From the NCBI GenBank assembly GCA_009379955.1, contig WHST01000051.1, positions 1 to 41,426 of the forward strand: DNA of 41,426 nt, given 5' to 3'. The notes below the pieces were generated by a model. That model was not told where the DNA came from. It made no database searches and was given only the letters and a program-made list of their open reading frames with translations. This stretch comes from Streptosporangiales bacterium. GTDB taxonomy: Bacteria; Actinomycetota; Actinomycetes; Streptosporangiales; WHST01. This document shows positions 8,129 to 16,053 of this stretch, in pieces; within the stretch, counting starts at the first letter, position 1; each line of letters starts with the position of its first letter. The position numbers were made by a program, and so were the translations under genes.

Positions 8129-9061
8129 CTAGTCCTCTCCCTGCACGTCCTCGACGAGGCGTTCGAGGTCCGGACCGTCGAACTCCGCGACGGCGCGGTC
8201 GTACTTCTCCATCCCCCACGACCAGAAGTCGAAGTCTGCGGACCTGCCGCCGTCCTGGATCGACGCCCACAGCGTCCAGCCGAACTTCGACATCAGGCCG
8301 AACAGGCGCGCCCTGGCGACGCGGGCCGGCGACGGTCGCCCGTAGTAGGCGCCGACGAGTGCGTCCAGGTGATCGACGGGCATGTCGGCCTCGCTCCAGA
8401 TGTTCCCGAGCTCGAAGCACGGGTCGTTGTTTCCTGCGTACTCGTAGTCGATGAGCCACAGCCGCTCACCGTCGTCGATGAAGTTCTCGGGGAGCAGGTC
8501 GTTGTTACACGGCACGGTGGCGAGCGGACGCACGCCGAGCGCGCCGCGGATCCGGTCGACGACGGGCATGAACTCCAGGTAGCGGTCGGGCAACCGGAAG
8601 CCGTTCCGCCGCACGACGTCGAGGTAGCGCAGCTGCACCTCGAACATGTCGAAGTCGTTGACGAAGCGCGGCCCCGCGTGGAGTCGACGGCACGCGTCCG
8701 CGACCCGCGGCAGGATCGCCGGGTCGTTCAGGTCGGCGTTGCCGAGGGTGCGTCCCTCGAGGAACCCCACGACGAGCACACCGTCGTCCCGCAGGTAGTC
8801 GACGACCGGCGCACCGACTCCCGCCCGCGCCGCGGCGGTGGAGTTGGCGTGCTCGTGGTCACGGTCGATGGAGAGCAGCGCGCCGTCGCTCGCCGAGATC
8901 CGCACCACCACCGAGCCCTGCGGGGTTGTGACCTTGACGTTGCGGTTCGTCAACCCGCCGGGGAGGTCCTCCACGGTGCGCGGGTGTCCGGACGCGGCCG
9001 GTATCCGGTCGAGCAGGGCGAGCAGCTCGACCTCGGTGTTCACGCGGGAGGAGGTTCCCAT
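8129..9061 (-). CDS. Choline/ethanolamine-kinase-like phosphotransferase (APH fold)
   Basis: A 310-residue protein of the aminoglycoside/choline kinase fold. It shows the nucleotide-lobe segment LPGGLTNRNVKV (33-44), a Brenner-like catalytic loop CNNDLLPENF (185-194) and the metal-binding segment IDYEYAGNNDP (204-213). This is the pattern of LicA-type choline kinases and ethanolamine kinases, except that the usual histidine two residues before the catalytic aspartate is asparagine (N186). ATG at 9061 has no ribosome site. A -10-like TACCAT (9074-9069) places the transcript start at or near the ATG, suggesting leaderless mRNA. The -35 region overlaps operator 9091-9102. It may phosphorylate an amino alcohol taken up by the adjacent permease. 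Confidence 0.82.
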   Translation of the reverse strand: MGTSSRVNTEVELLALLDRIPAASGHPRTVEDLPGGLTNRNVKVTTPQGSVVVRISASDGALLSIDRDHEHANSTAAARAGVGAPVVDYLRDDGVLVVGFLEGRTLGNADLNDPAILPRVADACRRLHAGPRFVNDFDMFEVQLRYLDVVRRNGFRLPDRYLEFMPVVDRIRGALGVRPLATVPCNNDLLPENFIDDGERLWLIDYEYAGNNDPCFELGNIWSEADMPVDHLDALVGAYYGRPSPARVARARLFGLMSKFGWTLWASIQDGGRSADFDFWSWGMEKYDRAVAEFDGPDLERLVEDVQGED

Positions 9062-9090
9062 TGGCGAGATGGTAGAGCGCGTGCGACTAA

Positions 9091-9102
9091 CGGTCTAGAC
9101 CG
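9091..9102. promoter_or_regulatory. HutC/GntR-type operator, copy 1
   Basis: CGGTCTAGACCG, a perfect 12-base palindrome. Its core GGTCTAGACC matches the known operator core of the HutC subfamily of GntR regulators (for example DasR sites). It overlaps the predicted -35 of the leftward kinase/permease operon. Centre-to-centre distance to copy 2 is 28 bases. Confidence 0.8.
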
Positions 9103-9117
9103 AGACCTCACGTTTCT

Positions 9118-9131
9118 ACGGTCTAGACCGT
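9118..9131. promoter_or_regulatory. HutC/GntR-type operator, copy 2
   Basis: ACGGTCTAGACCGT, a perfect 14-base palindrome 12 bases before the ATG of the flavoprotein gene, overlapping a possible -10 (TACGGT, 9117-9122). Together with copy 1 it would control both divergent transcripts. The best candidate ligand-responsive regulator is the HutC-type protein at 16054-16854. Confidence 0.82.
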
Positions 9132-9142
9132 TCACGGGGTCG

Positions 9143-11620
9143 ATGGCTACGCTCGACGTCATGCCTACCGAGAGGCCGTTACCGTCCGCGGCGCGCGTCG
9201 TCGTCATCGGTGGCGGCGTGGGCGGTGCGAGCGTCGCCTACCACCTCACCCAGCTCGGCGAGCGGGACGTCGTCCTGCTCGACAGGAACGAGCTGACCAG
9301 CGGCTCGACGTTCCACTCCGCCGGACTCGTCGGCCAGCTGCGGTCCGACCCCACGCTCACCCGGATGAACATGTACTCAGTCGAGCTGTACCGGGAGCTC
9401 CAAGGGACCGAGCACCCCTCGGGGTGGGTGGAGAGCGGCGGCATCCGGCTGGCGTCGTCGCCGGAACGGCTGGAGGAGATCAGGCGGCAGATCGGGTGGG
9501 CCCGCACGTTCGGCCTCGCGATGGAGGAGATCTCCGCGGCCGAGGCGGCCGAGCTGTTCCCCCTGATGGTCACCGACGGCGTGCTGGGCGCCGCGTACCT
9601 GCCCACCGACGGCTACGCCGACCCGTCCCAGCTCTGCTACGCACTCGCCGCGCTCGCCCGGGGGGCGGGCGCGGCAATCCACCCCCACACCCGCGTCGTC
9701 GGCATCGAGCAGGACAAGGGACGGGTGACGACGGTCCGCACCGACCGTGGCGACATCGCGTGCGAGGTCGTCGTCAACTGCGGGGGCATGTTCGCCGCGG
9801 AGATCGGCCGCATGCTCGACGTCCGCGTGCCGCTGATCCCGATGTCGCACCAGTACCTCGTGACGGAGGCCTTCCTCGAGCCGCGTGACCGGCCACTGCC
9901 GACGCTGCGCGACCCGGACCTGCTCGTGTACTACCGCGAGGAGGTCGACGGCCTGGTGATGGGCGGCTACGAGCGCGACTCGCTGCCGTGGACCGCGAGC
10001 CGCACGTCGTACGACGCGATCCCGCCGGACTTCAACGGCCGCCTGCTGCCCGAGGACTGGGACAGGTTCGTCGAGATCACCGAGAACTCCCAGGTGCGCG
10101 TGCCCGCGATGGCCGACGTCGGCATCCGCACGCTGATCAACGGGCCGGAGGCGTTCACACCGGACAACGAGTTCTGCCTCGGCGAGACCGAGGTCGGCGG
10201 GTTCTACGTCGCCGCCGGCTTCTGCGCGCACGGTCTCGCCGGCGCCGGCGGTATCGGCAAGGTGATGGCCGAGTGGATCGTCGGCGGCGAGCCGTCGATG
10301 GACCTGTGGCACATGGACGTACGGCGCTTCGGCCGGCACTACCGGTCACCGTCGTACACGCTCGCCAGGACGGTCGAGAACTACGAGACGTACTACGACA
10401 TCCCGTACCCGGACAGGGAACGGTCGGCGGGACGTCCGCTGCGCACCTCACCCGCGTACCCGTGGCACCAGGCCCACGGCGCGAAGTTCGGCGAGAAGGC
10501 CGGCTGGGAGCGGGTCGACTACTACACCGCCAACGAGGCGCGGGGCGACGCGTTGCTCGCCCCGCAGGGATGGGCGGGCCGGAGCTGGTCCCCCGCCGTG
10601 GGCGCCGAGCACCTGACGACGCGGGAGTCGGCCGGGCTGTTCGACGAGTCGTCGTTCGCCAAGATCGAGGTGTCAGGCGCCGACGCCGCGACGTTCCTCG
10701 ACCGGGTGTGCGACAACACGATCCCGGGTGCGGTCGGCGGCGTCGCCTACACGCAGGCGCTCAACGAGCGCGGCGGCATCGAGTGCGACGTCACGGTCAC
10801 CCGGGTCGACGACGACGCGTTCGTCGTGGTCACCGGCACGGCGTTCGGCTCACACGACATGGGTTGGCTGCGCACGCAGGCGACGCGACTCGGCGCGTCC
10901 GTCCGCATCGCCGACGTGACCGGGCAGTACGCGTGCTTCGCGCTGTGGGGTCCGCGGGCACGCGACATCCTCGGCTCGCTCACCCCGGCCGACGTCGGCG
11001 ACGCCGCGTTCCCGTTCATGCGGATGCGCGAGATCACCGTCGGTGACGTGCCGGCGCGCGCGCTGCGGGTCACGTACGTCGGTGAGCTCGGCTGGGAGCT
11101 GTACTGCTCGAGCGAGTACGGCGCCGCGCTGTGGCGCACGCTGTGGGAGGCGGGCGAGCCGCACGGCATGACGGCCGGCGGCTACCGCGCGATCGAGAGC
11201 ATGCGGCTGGAGAAGGGCTACCGGGCGTGGGGCTCGGACATCGGCCCGGAGGTGACTCCGTACGAGGCGGGTCTCGGCTTCTGCGTGAAGCTCGACAAGC
11301 CCGGCGGCTTCTGCGGACGCGACGCGCTCGTCGCCGCGCGCGAGGCCGGCACCACCAGGCGGCTGCGCTGCCTCACCCTCGACGACCCGAGCGCCGTCGT
11401 GCTCGGCAACGAGCCCGTCAGGGTCGGCGACGAGGTCGCCGGCCGGGTCACGTCCGGCGGGTACGGCTACTCGGTCGGGCGCTCGATCGCGTACGCGTAC
11501 CTGCCGACCGACCGCGCCGAGATCGGCACCACGGTGGCCGTCGAGGTCTTCGGCGACTGGGTGCCTGGCGTCGTCGAGCGCGAGCCCCTCTTCGACCCCA
11601 CGGGCGAACGCATACGCTGA
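9143..11620 (+). CDS. Dimethylglycine/sarcosine dehydrogenase-like flavoprotein with C-terminal GcvT domains
   Basis: An 825-residue two-part enzyme. The N-terminal half is a DAO-type FAD domain with GGGVGG at 23-28 and SGSTFHSAGLVGQ (53-65). H58 lies where dimethylglycine and sarcosine dehydrogenases attach FAD covalently. The C-terminal half, from about FAKIEVSGADAATFLDRV onward, is an aminomethyltransferase (GCV_T plus C-terminal barrel) domain, which in relatives binds tetrahydrofolate and captures the one-carbon unit. The length equals that family. The start is ATG at 9143, 12 bases after operator copy 2 with only a weak GGGG site; ATG at 9161 is an alternative. As first gene of a five-gene operon it probably oxidises an N-methyl or secondary amine. 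Methyl-amine use is inferred from the GcvT half. Confidence 0.88.
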   Translation: MATLDVMPTERPLPSAARVVVIGGGVGGASVAYHLTQLGERDVVLLDRNELTSGSTFHSAGLVGQLRSDPTLTRMNMYSVELYRELQGTEHPSGWVESGGIRLASSPERLEEIRRQIGWARTFGLAMEEISAAEAAELFPLMVTDGVLGAAYLPTDGYADPSQLCYALAALARGAGAAIHPHTRVVGIEQDKGRVTTVRTDRGDIACEVVVNCGGMFAAEIGRMLDVRVPLIPMSHQYLVTEAFLEPRDRPLPTLRDPDLLVYYREEVDGLVMGGYERDSLPWTASRTSYDAIPPDFNGRLLPEDWDRFVEITENSQVRVPAMADVGIRTLINGPEAFTPDNEFCLGETEVGGFYVAAGFCAHGLAGAGGIGKVMAEWIVGGEPSMDLWHMDVRRFGRHYRSPSYTLARTVENYETYYDIPYPDRERSAGRPLRTSPAYPWHQAHGAKFGEKAGWERVDYYTANEARGDALLAPQGWAGRSWSPAVGAEHLTTRESAGLFDESSFAKIEVSGADAATFLDRVCDNTIPGAVGGVAYTQALNERGGIECDVTVTRVDDDAFVVVTGTAFGSHDMGWLRTQATRLGASVRIADVTGQYACFALWGPRARDILGSLTPADVGDAAFPFMRMREITVGDVPARALRVTYVGELGWELYCSSEYGAALWRTLWEAGEPHGMTAGGYRAIESMRLEKGYRAWGSDIGPEVTPYEAGLGFCVKLDKPGGFCGRDALVAAREAGTTRRLRCLTLDDPSAVVLGNEPVRVGDEVAGRVTSGGYGYSVGRSIAYAYLPTDRAEIGTTVAVEVFGDWVPGVVEREPLFDPTGERIR

Positions 11621-11653
11621 AGGCCGACCGCCAGCAAAGCGAGGAGCCCTACG

Positions 11654-13018
11654 TTGCCGCGATCCGAGGAGAGGTTCACCGTCGAGGAGCTGCGGGTGCT
11701 CGTCGACGCCCGCGAGGTCGACACCGTCCTCGTCGTCATCACCGACATGCAGGGTCGCCTCCAGGGCAAGCGGTGCGCGGCGCGGTACTTCCTCGAGGAG
11801 GTCGTGCCGAACCACGCAGAGGCCTGCAACTACCTGCTCGCCGTCGACGTGGACATGAACACCGTGGGTGGCTACGCGATGTCGTCCTGGGACCGCGGCT
11901 ACGGCGACTTCGTGCTGCGTCCCGACATGTCGACGCTGCGTCGCGTGCCGTGGCTCGAGGGCACCGTCATGGTGCAGTGCGACCTCGGCTGGGCGGACGG
12001 CACGCCCGTCGTCGCGTCCCCGCGCCAGCTGCTGCGCGGCCAGCTCGACCGGCTCGCCGAGCGCGGGCTCGGCGCGTACGTCGGCACCGAGCTGGAGTTC
12101 ATGGTGTTCCGCGACACGTACGAGGAGGCGTGGCGCAGCGGCTACCGGAAGCTCGAGCCGGCGAACCTCTACAACGTCGACTACTCGATGCTCGGCACCA
12201 GCAGGATCGAAGGGCTGCTGCGCCGCATCAGGCTCGACATGGAGGGTGCGGGGCTCTACGTCGAGTCGGCGAAGGGCGAGTGCAACCTCGGCCAGCACGA
12301 GATCGCGTTCCGGTACGACGACGCGCTCACGACCTGCGACAACCACAGCGTCTACAAGACGGGCGCGAAGGAGATCGCGGACGCCCAGGGCATGAGCCTC
12401 ACGTTCATGGCGAAGTACGACGAGCGCGAGGGCAACTCCTGCCACATCCACATCAGCCTGCGCTCCGACGACGGTGATCCCGTGCTCGCCGGTGGCGGCG
12501 CGAACGGCTTCTCGCCTCTGATGGGGCACTTCCTCGCCGGCCAGCTGGCCTGCCTGCGCGAGCTCACGTACTTCTTCGCACCGAACATCAACTCCTACAA
12601 GCGGTTCATCCCCGGCAGCTTCGCGCCGACGGCGATCGCGTGGGGAATGGACAACCGCACGTGCGCCCTGCGGGTCGTCGGACACGGCCAGTCGCTGCGG
12701 GTGGAGAACCGCGTCGCGGGCGGCGACGTGAACCCGTACCTCGCCGTCGCGGCACTCGTCGCGGCCGGGCTGCACGGCATCGAGAACGAGCTGCCGCTGG
12801 AGCCGGAGTTCGTGGGCAACGCGTACGACTCGGACAAGCCGCACGTGCCCGCGACGATGCACGAGGCGGCCGGCCTGCTCGCCACGAGCAAGGTCGCGCG
12901 CCAGGCGTTCGGCGACGAGGTCATCGACCACTACCTCAACGCGGCACGGATCGAGCTCGCCGCGTACGACTCGACCGTGACGGACTGGGAAAGGTTCCGT
13001 GGCTTCGAACGGCTCTGA
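11654..13018 (+). CDS. Glutamine-synthetase-family gamma-glutamyl-amine ligase
   Basis: A 454-residue protein of the GlnA-like group that uses ATP to join glutamate to an amine (putrescine, ethanolamine, methylamine) rather than ammonia. Catalytic-domain landmarks are TELEFMVF at 145-152, the KTGAKEIADAQG loop, CHIHISL at 263-269 and NRTCALRVVG followed by VENRVAGGDVNPYLA. It lacks the adenylylation-loop look of housekeeping GlnA and is the usual length for PuuA/GlnA3/GlnA4-type enzymes. TTG at 11654 is chosen because GAGGAG stands seven bases upstream. It overlaps the hydrolase gene start by 20 bases. Pairing with a PuuD-type hydrolase and an aldehyde dehydrogenase supports a gamma-glutamylated-intermediate route; which amine is unknown. 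Confidence 0.87.
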   Translation: MPRSEERFTVEELRVLVDAREVDTVLVVITDMQGRLQGKRCAARYFLEEVVPNHAEACNYLLAVDVDMNTVGGYAMSSWDRGYGDFVLRPDMSTLRRVPWLEGTVMVQCDLGWADGTPVVASPRQLLRGQLDRLAERGLGAYVGTELEFMVFRDTYEEAWRSGYRKLEPANLYNVDYSMLGTSRIEGLLRRIRLDMEGAGLYVESAKGECNLGQHEIAFRYDDALTTCDNHSVYKTGAKEIADAQGMSLTFMAKYDEREGNSCHIHISLRSDDGDPVLAGGGANGFSPLMGHFLAGQLACLRELTYFFAPNINSYKRFIPGSFAPTAIAWGMDNRTCALRVVGHGQSLRVENRVAGGDVNPYLAVAALVAAGLHGIENELPLEPEFVGNAYDSDKPHVPATMHEAAGLLATSKVARQAFGDEVIDHYLNAARIELAAYDSTVTDWERFRGFERL

Positions 13019-13727
13019 GGCGACCCGCCCGCTCGTCGGGCTCACGACGCACCGCGAGCGCGCGCGGATGCTCGCGTGGGACACCGAGTTCGCGATGCTG
13101 CAGCGCACGTACGTCGACGCGGTGTTCCGCGCCGGCGGCCTTCCGGTACTGCTGCCGCCGGTCGCCGACGGTGCGGCGCAGCTCGTCGACACCGTGGACG
13201 CGCTCGTCGTGACCGGAGGTGCCGACGTGGAGCCGTCGGCGTACGGCGAGGAACAGCACGAGCAGACCATCGGCACCCGACCCGAGCGTGACGCGTGGGA
13301 GCTTGCCCTCGTCCGCCGTGCACTCGACGCCGACCTGCCGCTCCTCGGCGTGTGTCGCGGGATGCAGATCCTCAACGTCGCGCTCGGCGGCACACTCGTC
13401 CAGCACCTGCCCGACACCGTCGGGCACGAGGGCCACCGGCCGGTCGTCGGGGTCTTCGGGCCGACACACGTGACGCTGAAGGGCGGCAGCACGGCGGCGC
13501 TACTCGGCGCGGAGCACGACGTGCAGTGCCACCACCACCAGGCGGTCGCGACGGTGGCGTCCGCGCTCGACGTCGTGGGCTGGGCCGACGACGGCACGGT
13601 CGAGGCGGTCGAGGTGCCGTCCGCGCGGTTCGCGCTCGGGGTGCAGTGGCACCCGGAGGAGGACTCGTCCGACATCAGGCTGTTCGAGGGACTCGTACAC
13701 GCCATCGACGCAGGGAGGTCATCGTGA
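12999..13727 (+). CDS. Gamma-glutamyl-GABA-hydrolase-like class I glutamine amidotransferase (PuuD type)
   Basis: A 242-residue peptidase C26 protein that would remove the glutamyl group from a gamma-glutamyl amide. The nucleophile C119 lies in LLGVCRGMQILNVALGG, and the His-Glu pair is in QWHPEE (H218, E220); the triad is complete. Length is close to E. coli PuuD (254). GTG at 12999 lies inside the end of the ligase gene with AAGG upstream, and the stop overlaps the next start as GTGA (13724-13727). Coupled translation on both sides ties it firmly to the pathway, releasing glutamate after the aldehyde has been oxidised. Confidence 0.88.
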   Translation: MASNGSEATRPLVGLTTHRERARMLAWDTEFAMLQRTYVDAVFRAGGLPVLLPPVADGAAQLVDTVDALVVTGGADVEPSAYGEEQHEQTIGTRPERDAWELALVRRALDADLPLLGVCRGMQILNVALGGTLVQHLPDTVGHEGHRPVVGVFGPTHVTLKGGSTAALLGAEHDVQCHHHQAVATVASALDVVGWADDGTVEAVEVPSARFALGVQWHPEEDSSDIRLFEGLVHAIDAGRSS

Positions 13728-15094
13728 CGGCGACGGCGTTCGAGGTGGTCAACCCGGCCACCGAGCAGGTGGTCAGGGCGGTCCCTGCGACCACCGTCGA
13801 GGAGACCGACGCGGCGATCGCCCGCGCACGTGCGGCGCAGGAGTCGTGGCGTGCGGTGGCGCCGGCCGACCGGGGACGGCTGCTGCGCAGGTTCGCCGAC
13901 GCCGTCGACGCGGACGTCGAACACCTCGCCGGCCTGGAGGTCGTCAACTCCGGCCACACCATCGGCAACGCACGCTGGGAGGCGGGCAACGTCCGCGACG
14001 TGCTGCACTACTACGCCGCCGCGCCGGAACGCCTGCTGGGCCAGCAGATCCCCGTCGCCGGCGGCATCGACGTGACGTTCAAGGAGCCGCTCGGCGTCGT
14101 CGGTGTGATCGTGCCGTGGAACTTCCCGATGCCGATCGCCGGCTGGGGCTTCGCGCCCGCCCTCGCGGCGGGCAACACCGTCGTGCTCAAGCCCGCCGAG
14201 CTGACGCCGCTGACCGCGCTGCGGCTGGCCGAGCTCGCGCTCGCGGCCGGACTGCCGGAGCACGTCTTCACCGTCCTGCCCGGCAAGGGTTCGGTCGTCG
14301 GCGACAGGTTCGTGACACACCCGGACGTCCGCAAGGTCGTCTTCACCGGGTCGACGAGCGTCGGCAAGCAGATCATGGCGCGCGGCGCCGAGCAGGTGAA
14401 GCGCGTGACGCTGGAGCTGGGCGGCAAGAGCGCGAACGTCGTGTTCGCCGACGCCGACCTCGAACGTGCGGCGGCGACGGCGCCGTACGGCGTGTTCGAC
14501 AACGCCGGCCAGGACTGCTGCGCACGCTCGCGGATCCTCGTGCAGCGCTCGGTCCTCGACCGGTTCATGGAGCTGCTCGAACCCGCGGTGCGGGGCGTCG
14601 TCGTCGGGCCGCCTGGTGACGTGGCCACCGAGATGGGGCCGCTTATCTCGGCCGGCCAGCGCGAGACGGTCGCGTCGTACGTGCCCGACGACGCGCCGGT
14701 CGCGTTCCGCGGCAGCTGCCCGGACGGCCCCGGCTACTGGTACCCGCCGACCGTGCTCGCGCCCGTCGACCCACGGGCGCGGCAGTGGCGCGAGGAGATC
14801 TTCGGCCCGGTCGTGGCGGTGGCGCCGTTCGACGACGAGGCCGACGCCGTACGCCTCGCGAACGACTCCGACTACGGCCTGTCCGGGTCGATCTGGACCC
14901 GCGACCTCGGCCGGGCGTTCCGCGTCGCGCGGGCCGTCGAGGCCGGCAACCTGTCGGTGAACTCGCACTCGTCGGTGCGTTACTCGACGCCGTTCGGCGG
15001 GTACAAGCAGTCCGGCCTCGGCCGGGAGCTCGGCCCGGACGCGCTCGACGCGTTCACCGAGACCAAGAACGTCTACGTCGACACGGAGGGTTGA
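13724..15094 (+). CDS. NAD(P)-dependent aldehyde dehydrogenase
   Basis: A 456-residue ALDH-superfamily protein, slightly short for the family (usually 480-500) because the N-terminus is trimmed. It contains the NAD-fold segment VPWNFPMP, the FTGS motif (207-210), general base E231 in TLELGGKSAN, and catalytic C265 in NAGQDCCARS. The C-terminal FGGYKQSGLGRE segment is present. GTG at 13724 overlaps the PuuD stop as GTGA with GGGAGG upstream. In Puu-type routes this step oxidises the gamma-glutamyl amino-aldehyde to the acid before hydrolysis. The preferred aldehyde is unknown. Confidence 0.9.
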   Translation: MTATAFEVVNPATEQVVRAVPATTVEETDAAIARARAAQESWRAVAPADRGRLLRRFADAVDADVEHLAGLEVVNSGHTIGNARWEAGNVRDVLHYYAAAPERLLGQQIPVAGGIDVTFKEPLGVVGVIVPWNFPMPIAGWGFAPALAAGNTVVLKPAELTPLTALRLAELALAAGLPEHVFTVLPGKGSVVGDRFVTHPDVRKVVFTGSTSVGKQIMARGAEQVKRVTLELGGKSANVVFADADLERAAATAPYGVFDNAGQDCCARSRILVQRSVLDRFMELLEPAVRGVVVGPPGDVATEMGPLISAGQRETVASYVPDDAPVAFRGSCPDGPGYWYPPTVLAPVDPRARQWREEIFGPVVAVAPFDDEADAVRLANDSDYGLSGSIWTRDLGRAFRVARAVEAGNLSVNSHSSVRYSTPFGGYKQSGLGRELGPDALDAFTETKNVYVDTEG

Positions 15095-15099
15095 GACGC

Positions 15100-15864
15100 G
15101 TGACACGTCTCGAAGGCAGGGTGGCCGTCGTCACCGGCGGGGCGAGCGGCATCGGGCTCGCCACGGTGGAACGGCTCGCGAGCGAGGGCGCGAAGGTGGT
15201 CGTCGCCGACGTCGCCGACGCGGCGGGCGCCGCGGCCGCATCATCGGTCGACGGGCTCTACGTCCACTGCGACGTCACCAGCGAGTCAGACGTCCAGGGT
15301 CTCTTCCGCACCGCGCACGAGACCTACGGCTCGGTCGACATCGCGTTCAACAACGCCGGCATCTCCCCGCCCGACGACGACTCGATCCTCACCACCGGCA
15401 TCGACGCGTGGCAGAAGGTGCAGCAGGTCAACCTCACCTCGGTCTACCTGTGCTGCCAGGCCGCGCTGCCGTACATGCAGCAGCAGGGACGGGGATCGAT
15501 CATCAACACGGCGTCGTTCGTGGCGGTGATGGGCGCGGCGACGTCGCAGATCTCGTACACCGCGTCGAAGGGCGGCGTGCTCGCGATGTCACGCGAGCTC
15601 GGCGTGCAGTTCGCGCGCGAGGGCATCAGGGTCAACGCGCTGTGCCCGGGCCCGGTCGACACCCCGCTGCTGCGCGAGCTGTTCGCCAAGGACCCCGAGC
15701 GCGCCCAGCGCCGGCTGGTCCACGTGCCGATGGGACGCTTCGCGAGGGTGGAGGAGATCGCCGCCGCGGTCGCGTTCCTGGCCAGCGACGACGCGTCCTT
15801 CGTCACGGCGTCGACGTTCCTCGTCGACGGCGGCATCTCCGGCGCCTACGTCACGCCGATCTAG
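15100..15864 (+). CDS. Short-chain dehydrogenase/reductase
   Basis: A 254-residue classical SDR: coenzyme motif TGGASGIG at 12-19, NNAG at 84-87, catalytic S139, Y153 and K157 (YTASK), and the C-terminal TFLVDGGISGAY. The GTG at 15100 has GGAGGG nine bases upstream and follows the aldehyde dehydrogenase stop by five bases. It is last in the operon, followed by a hairpin terminator (15917-15952). It could oxidise or reduce a hydroxyl/keto intermediate of the same pathway; the substrate cannot be assigned. Confidence 0.87.
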   Translation: MTRLEGRVAVVTGGASGIGLATVERLASEGAKVVVADVADAAGAAAASSVDGLYVHCDVTSESDVQGLFRTAHETYGSVDIAFNNAGISPPDDDSILTTGIDAWQKVQQVNLTSVYLCCQAALPYMQQQGRGSIINTASFVAVMGAATSQISYTASKGGVLAMSRELGVQFAREGIRVNALCPGPVDTPLLRELFAKDPERAQRRLVHVPMGRFARVEEIAAAVAFLASDDASFVTASTFLVDGGISGAYVTPI

Positions 15865-15916
15865 CGCCACGGGTTGCCCGTCCGGTGGGGTGAGGCACCG
15901 CTGCACGTCGCGATTC

Positions 15917-15952
15917 GGGGGTTCCCATCGGCGGCAGCATGTGGGAACCCCC
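15917..15952 (+). terminator. Hairpin terminator after the amine-catabolic operon
   Basis: Perfect 11-base arms, GGGGGTTCCCA (15917-15927) and TGGGAACCCCC (15942-15952), with a 14-base loop, 53 bases after the SDR stop. There is no T tract, as is common in high-GC actinobacteria. Confidence 0.7.
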
Positions 15953-16053
15953 GACTCACGGTGTGAACACCACTGCCGTGTCGCGCCGCCTACACGATCC
16001 GCGTCCTCGCCCGCAATGCGGTGTGCTCGGCCGAGGCAGCCTAAGCTGAGGTC

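Noticed and set aside
9091-9131. Possibility that the palindromes are DasR (GlcNAc) sites
   Set aside because: The core fits, but the flanking bases (CGG..CCG) differ from the DasR consensus ACTGG..CCAGT, no aminosugar gene is present, and a HutC regulator is local. Not excluded, only less likely.
8369-9142. N-terminal extension of the flavoprotein upstream of 9143
   Set aside because: The extension would be antisense to the kinase-like gene and would read through both operator palindromes. The FAD motif begins normally about 20 residues after the ATG at 9143.
10850-15106. A 1418-codon open frame on the minus strand opposite the amine operon
   Set aside because: High GC leaves long antisense frames. 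The plus strand encodes five recognisable enzymes here with ribosome sites and catalytic motifs, while the antisense product is low-complexity Arg/Val/Ala/Asp with no family.
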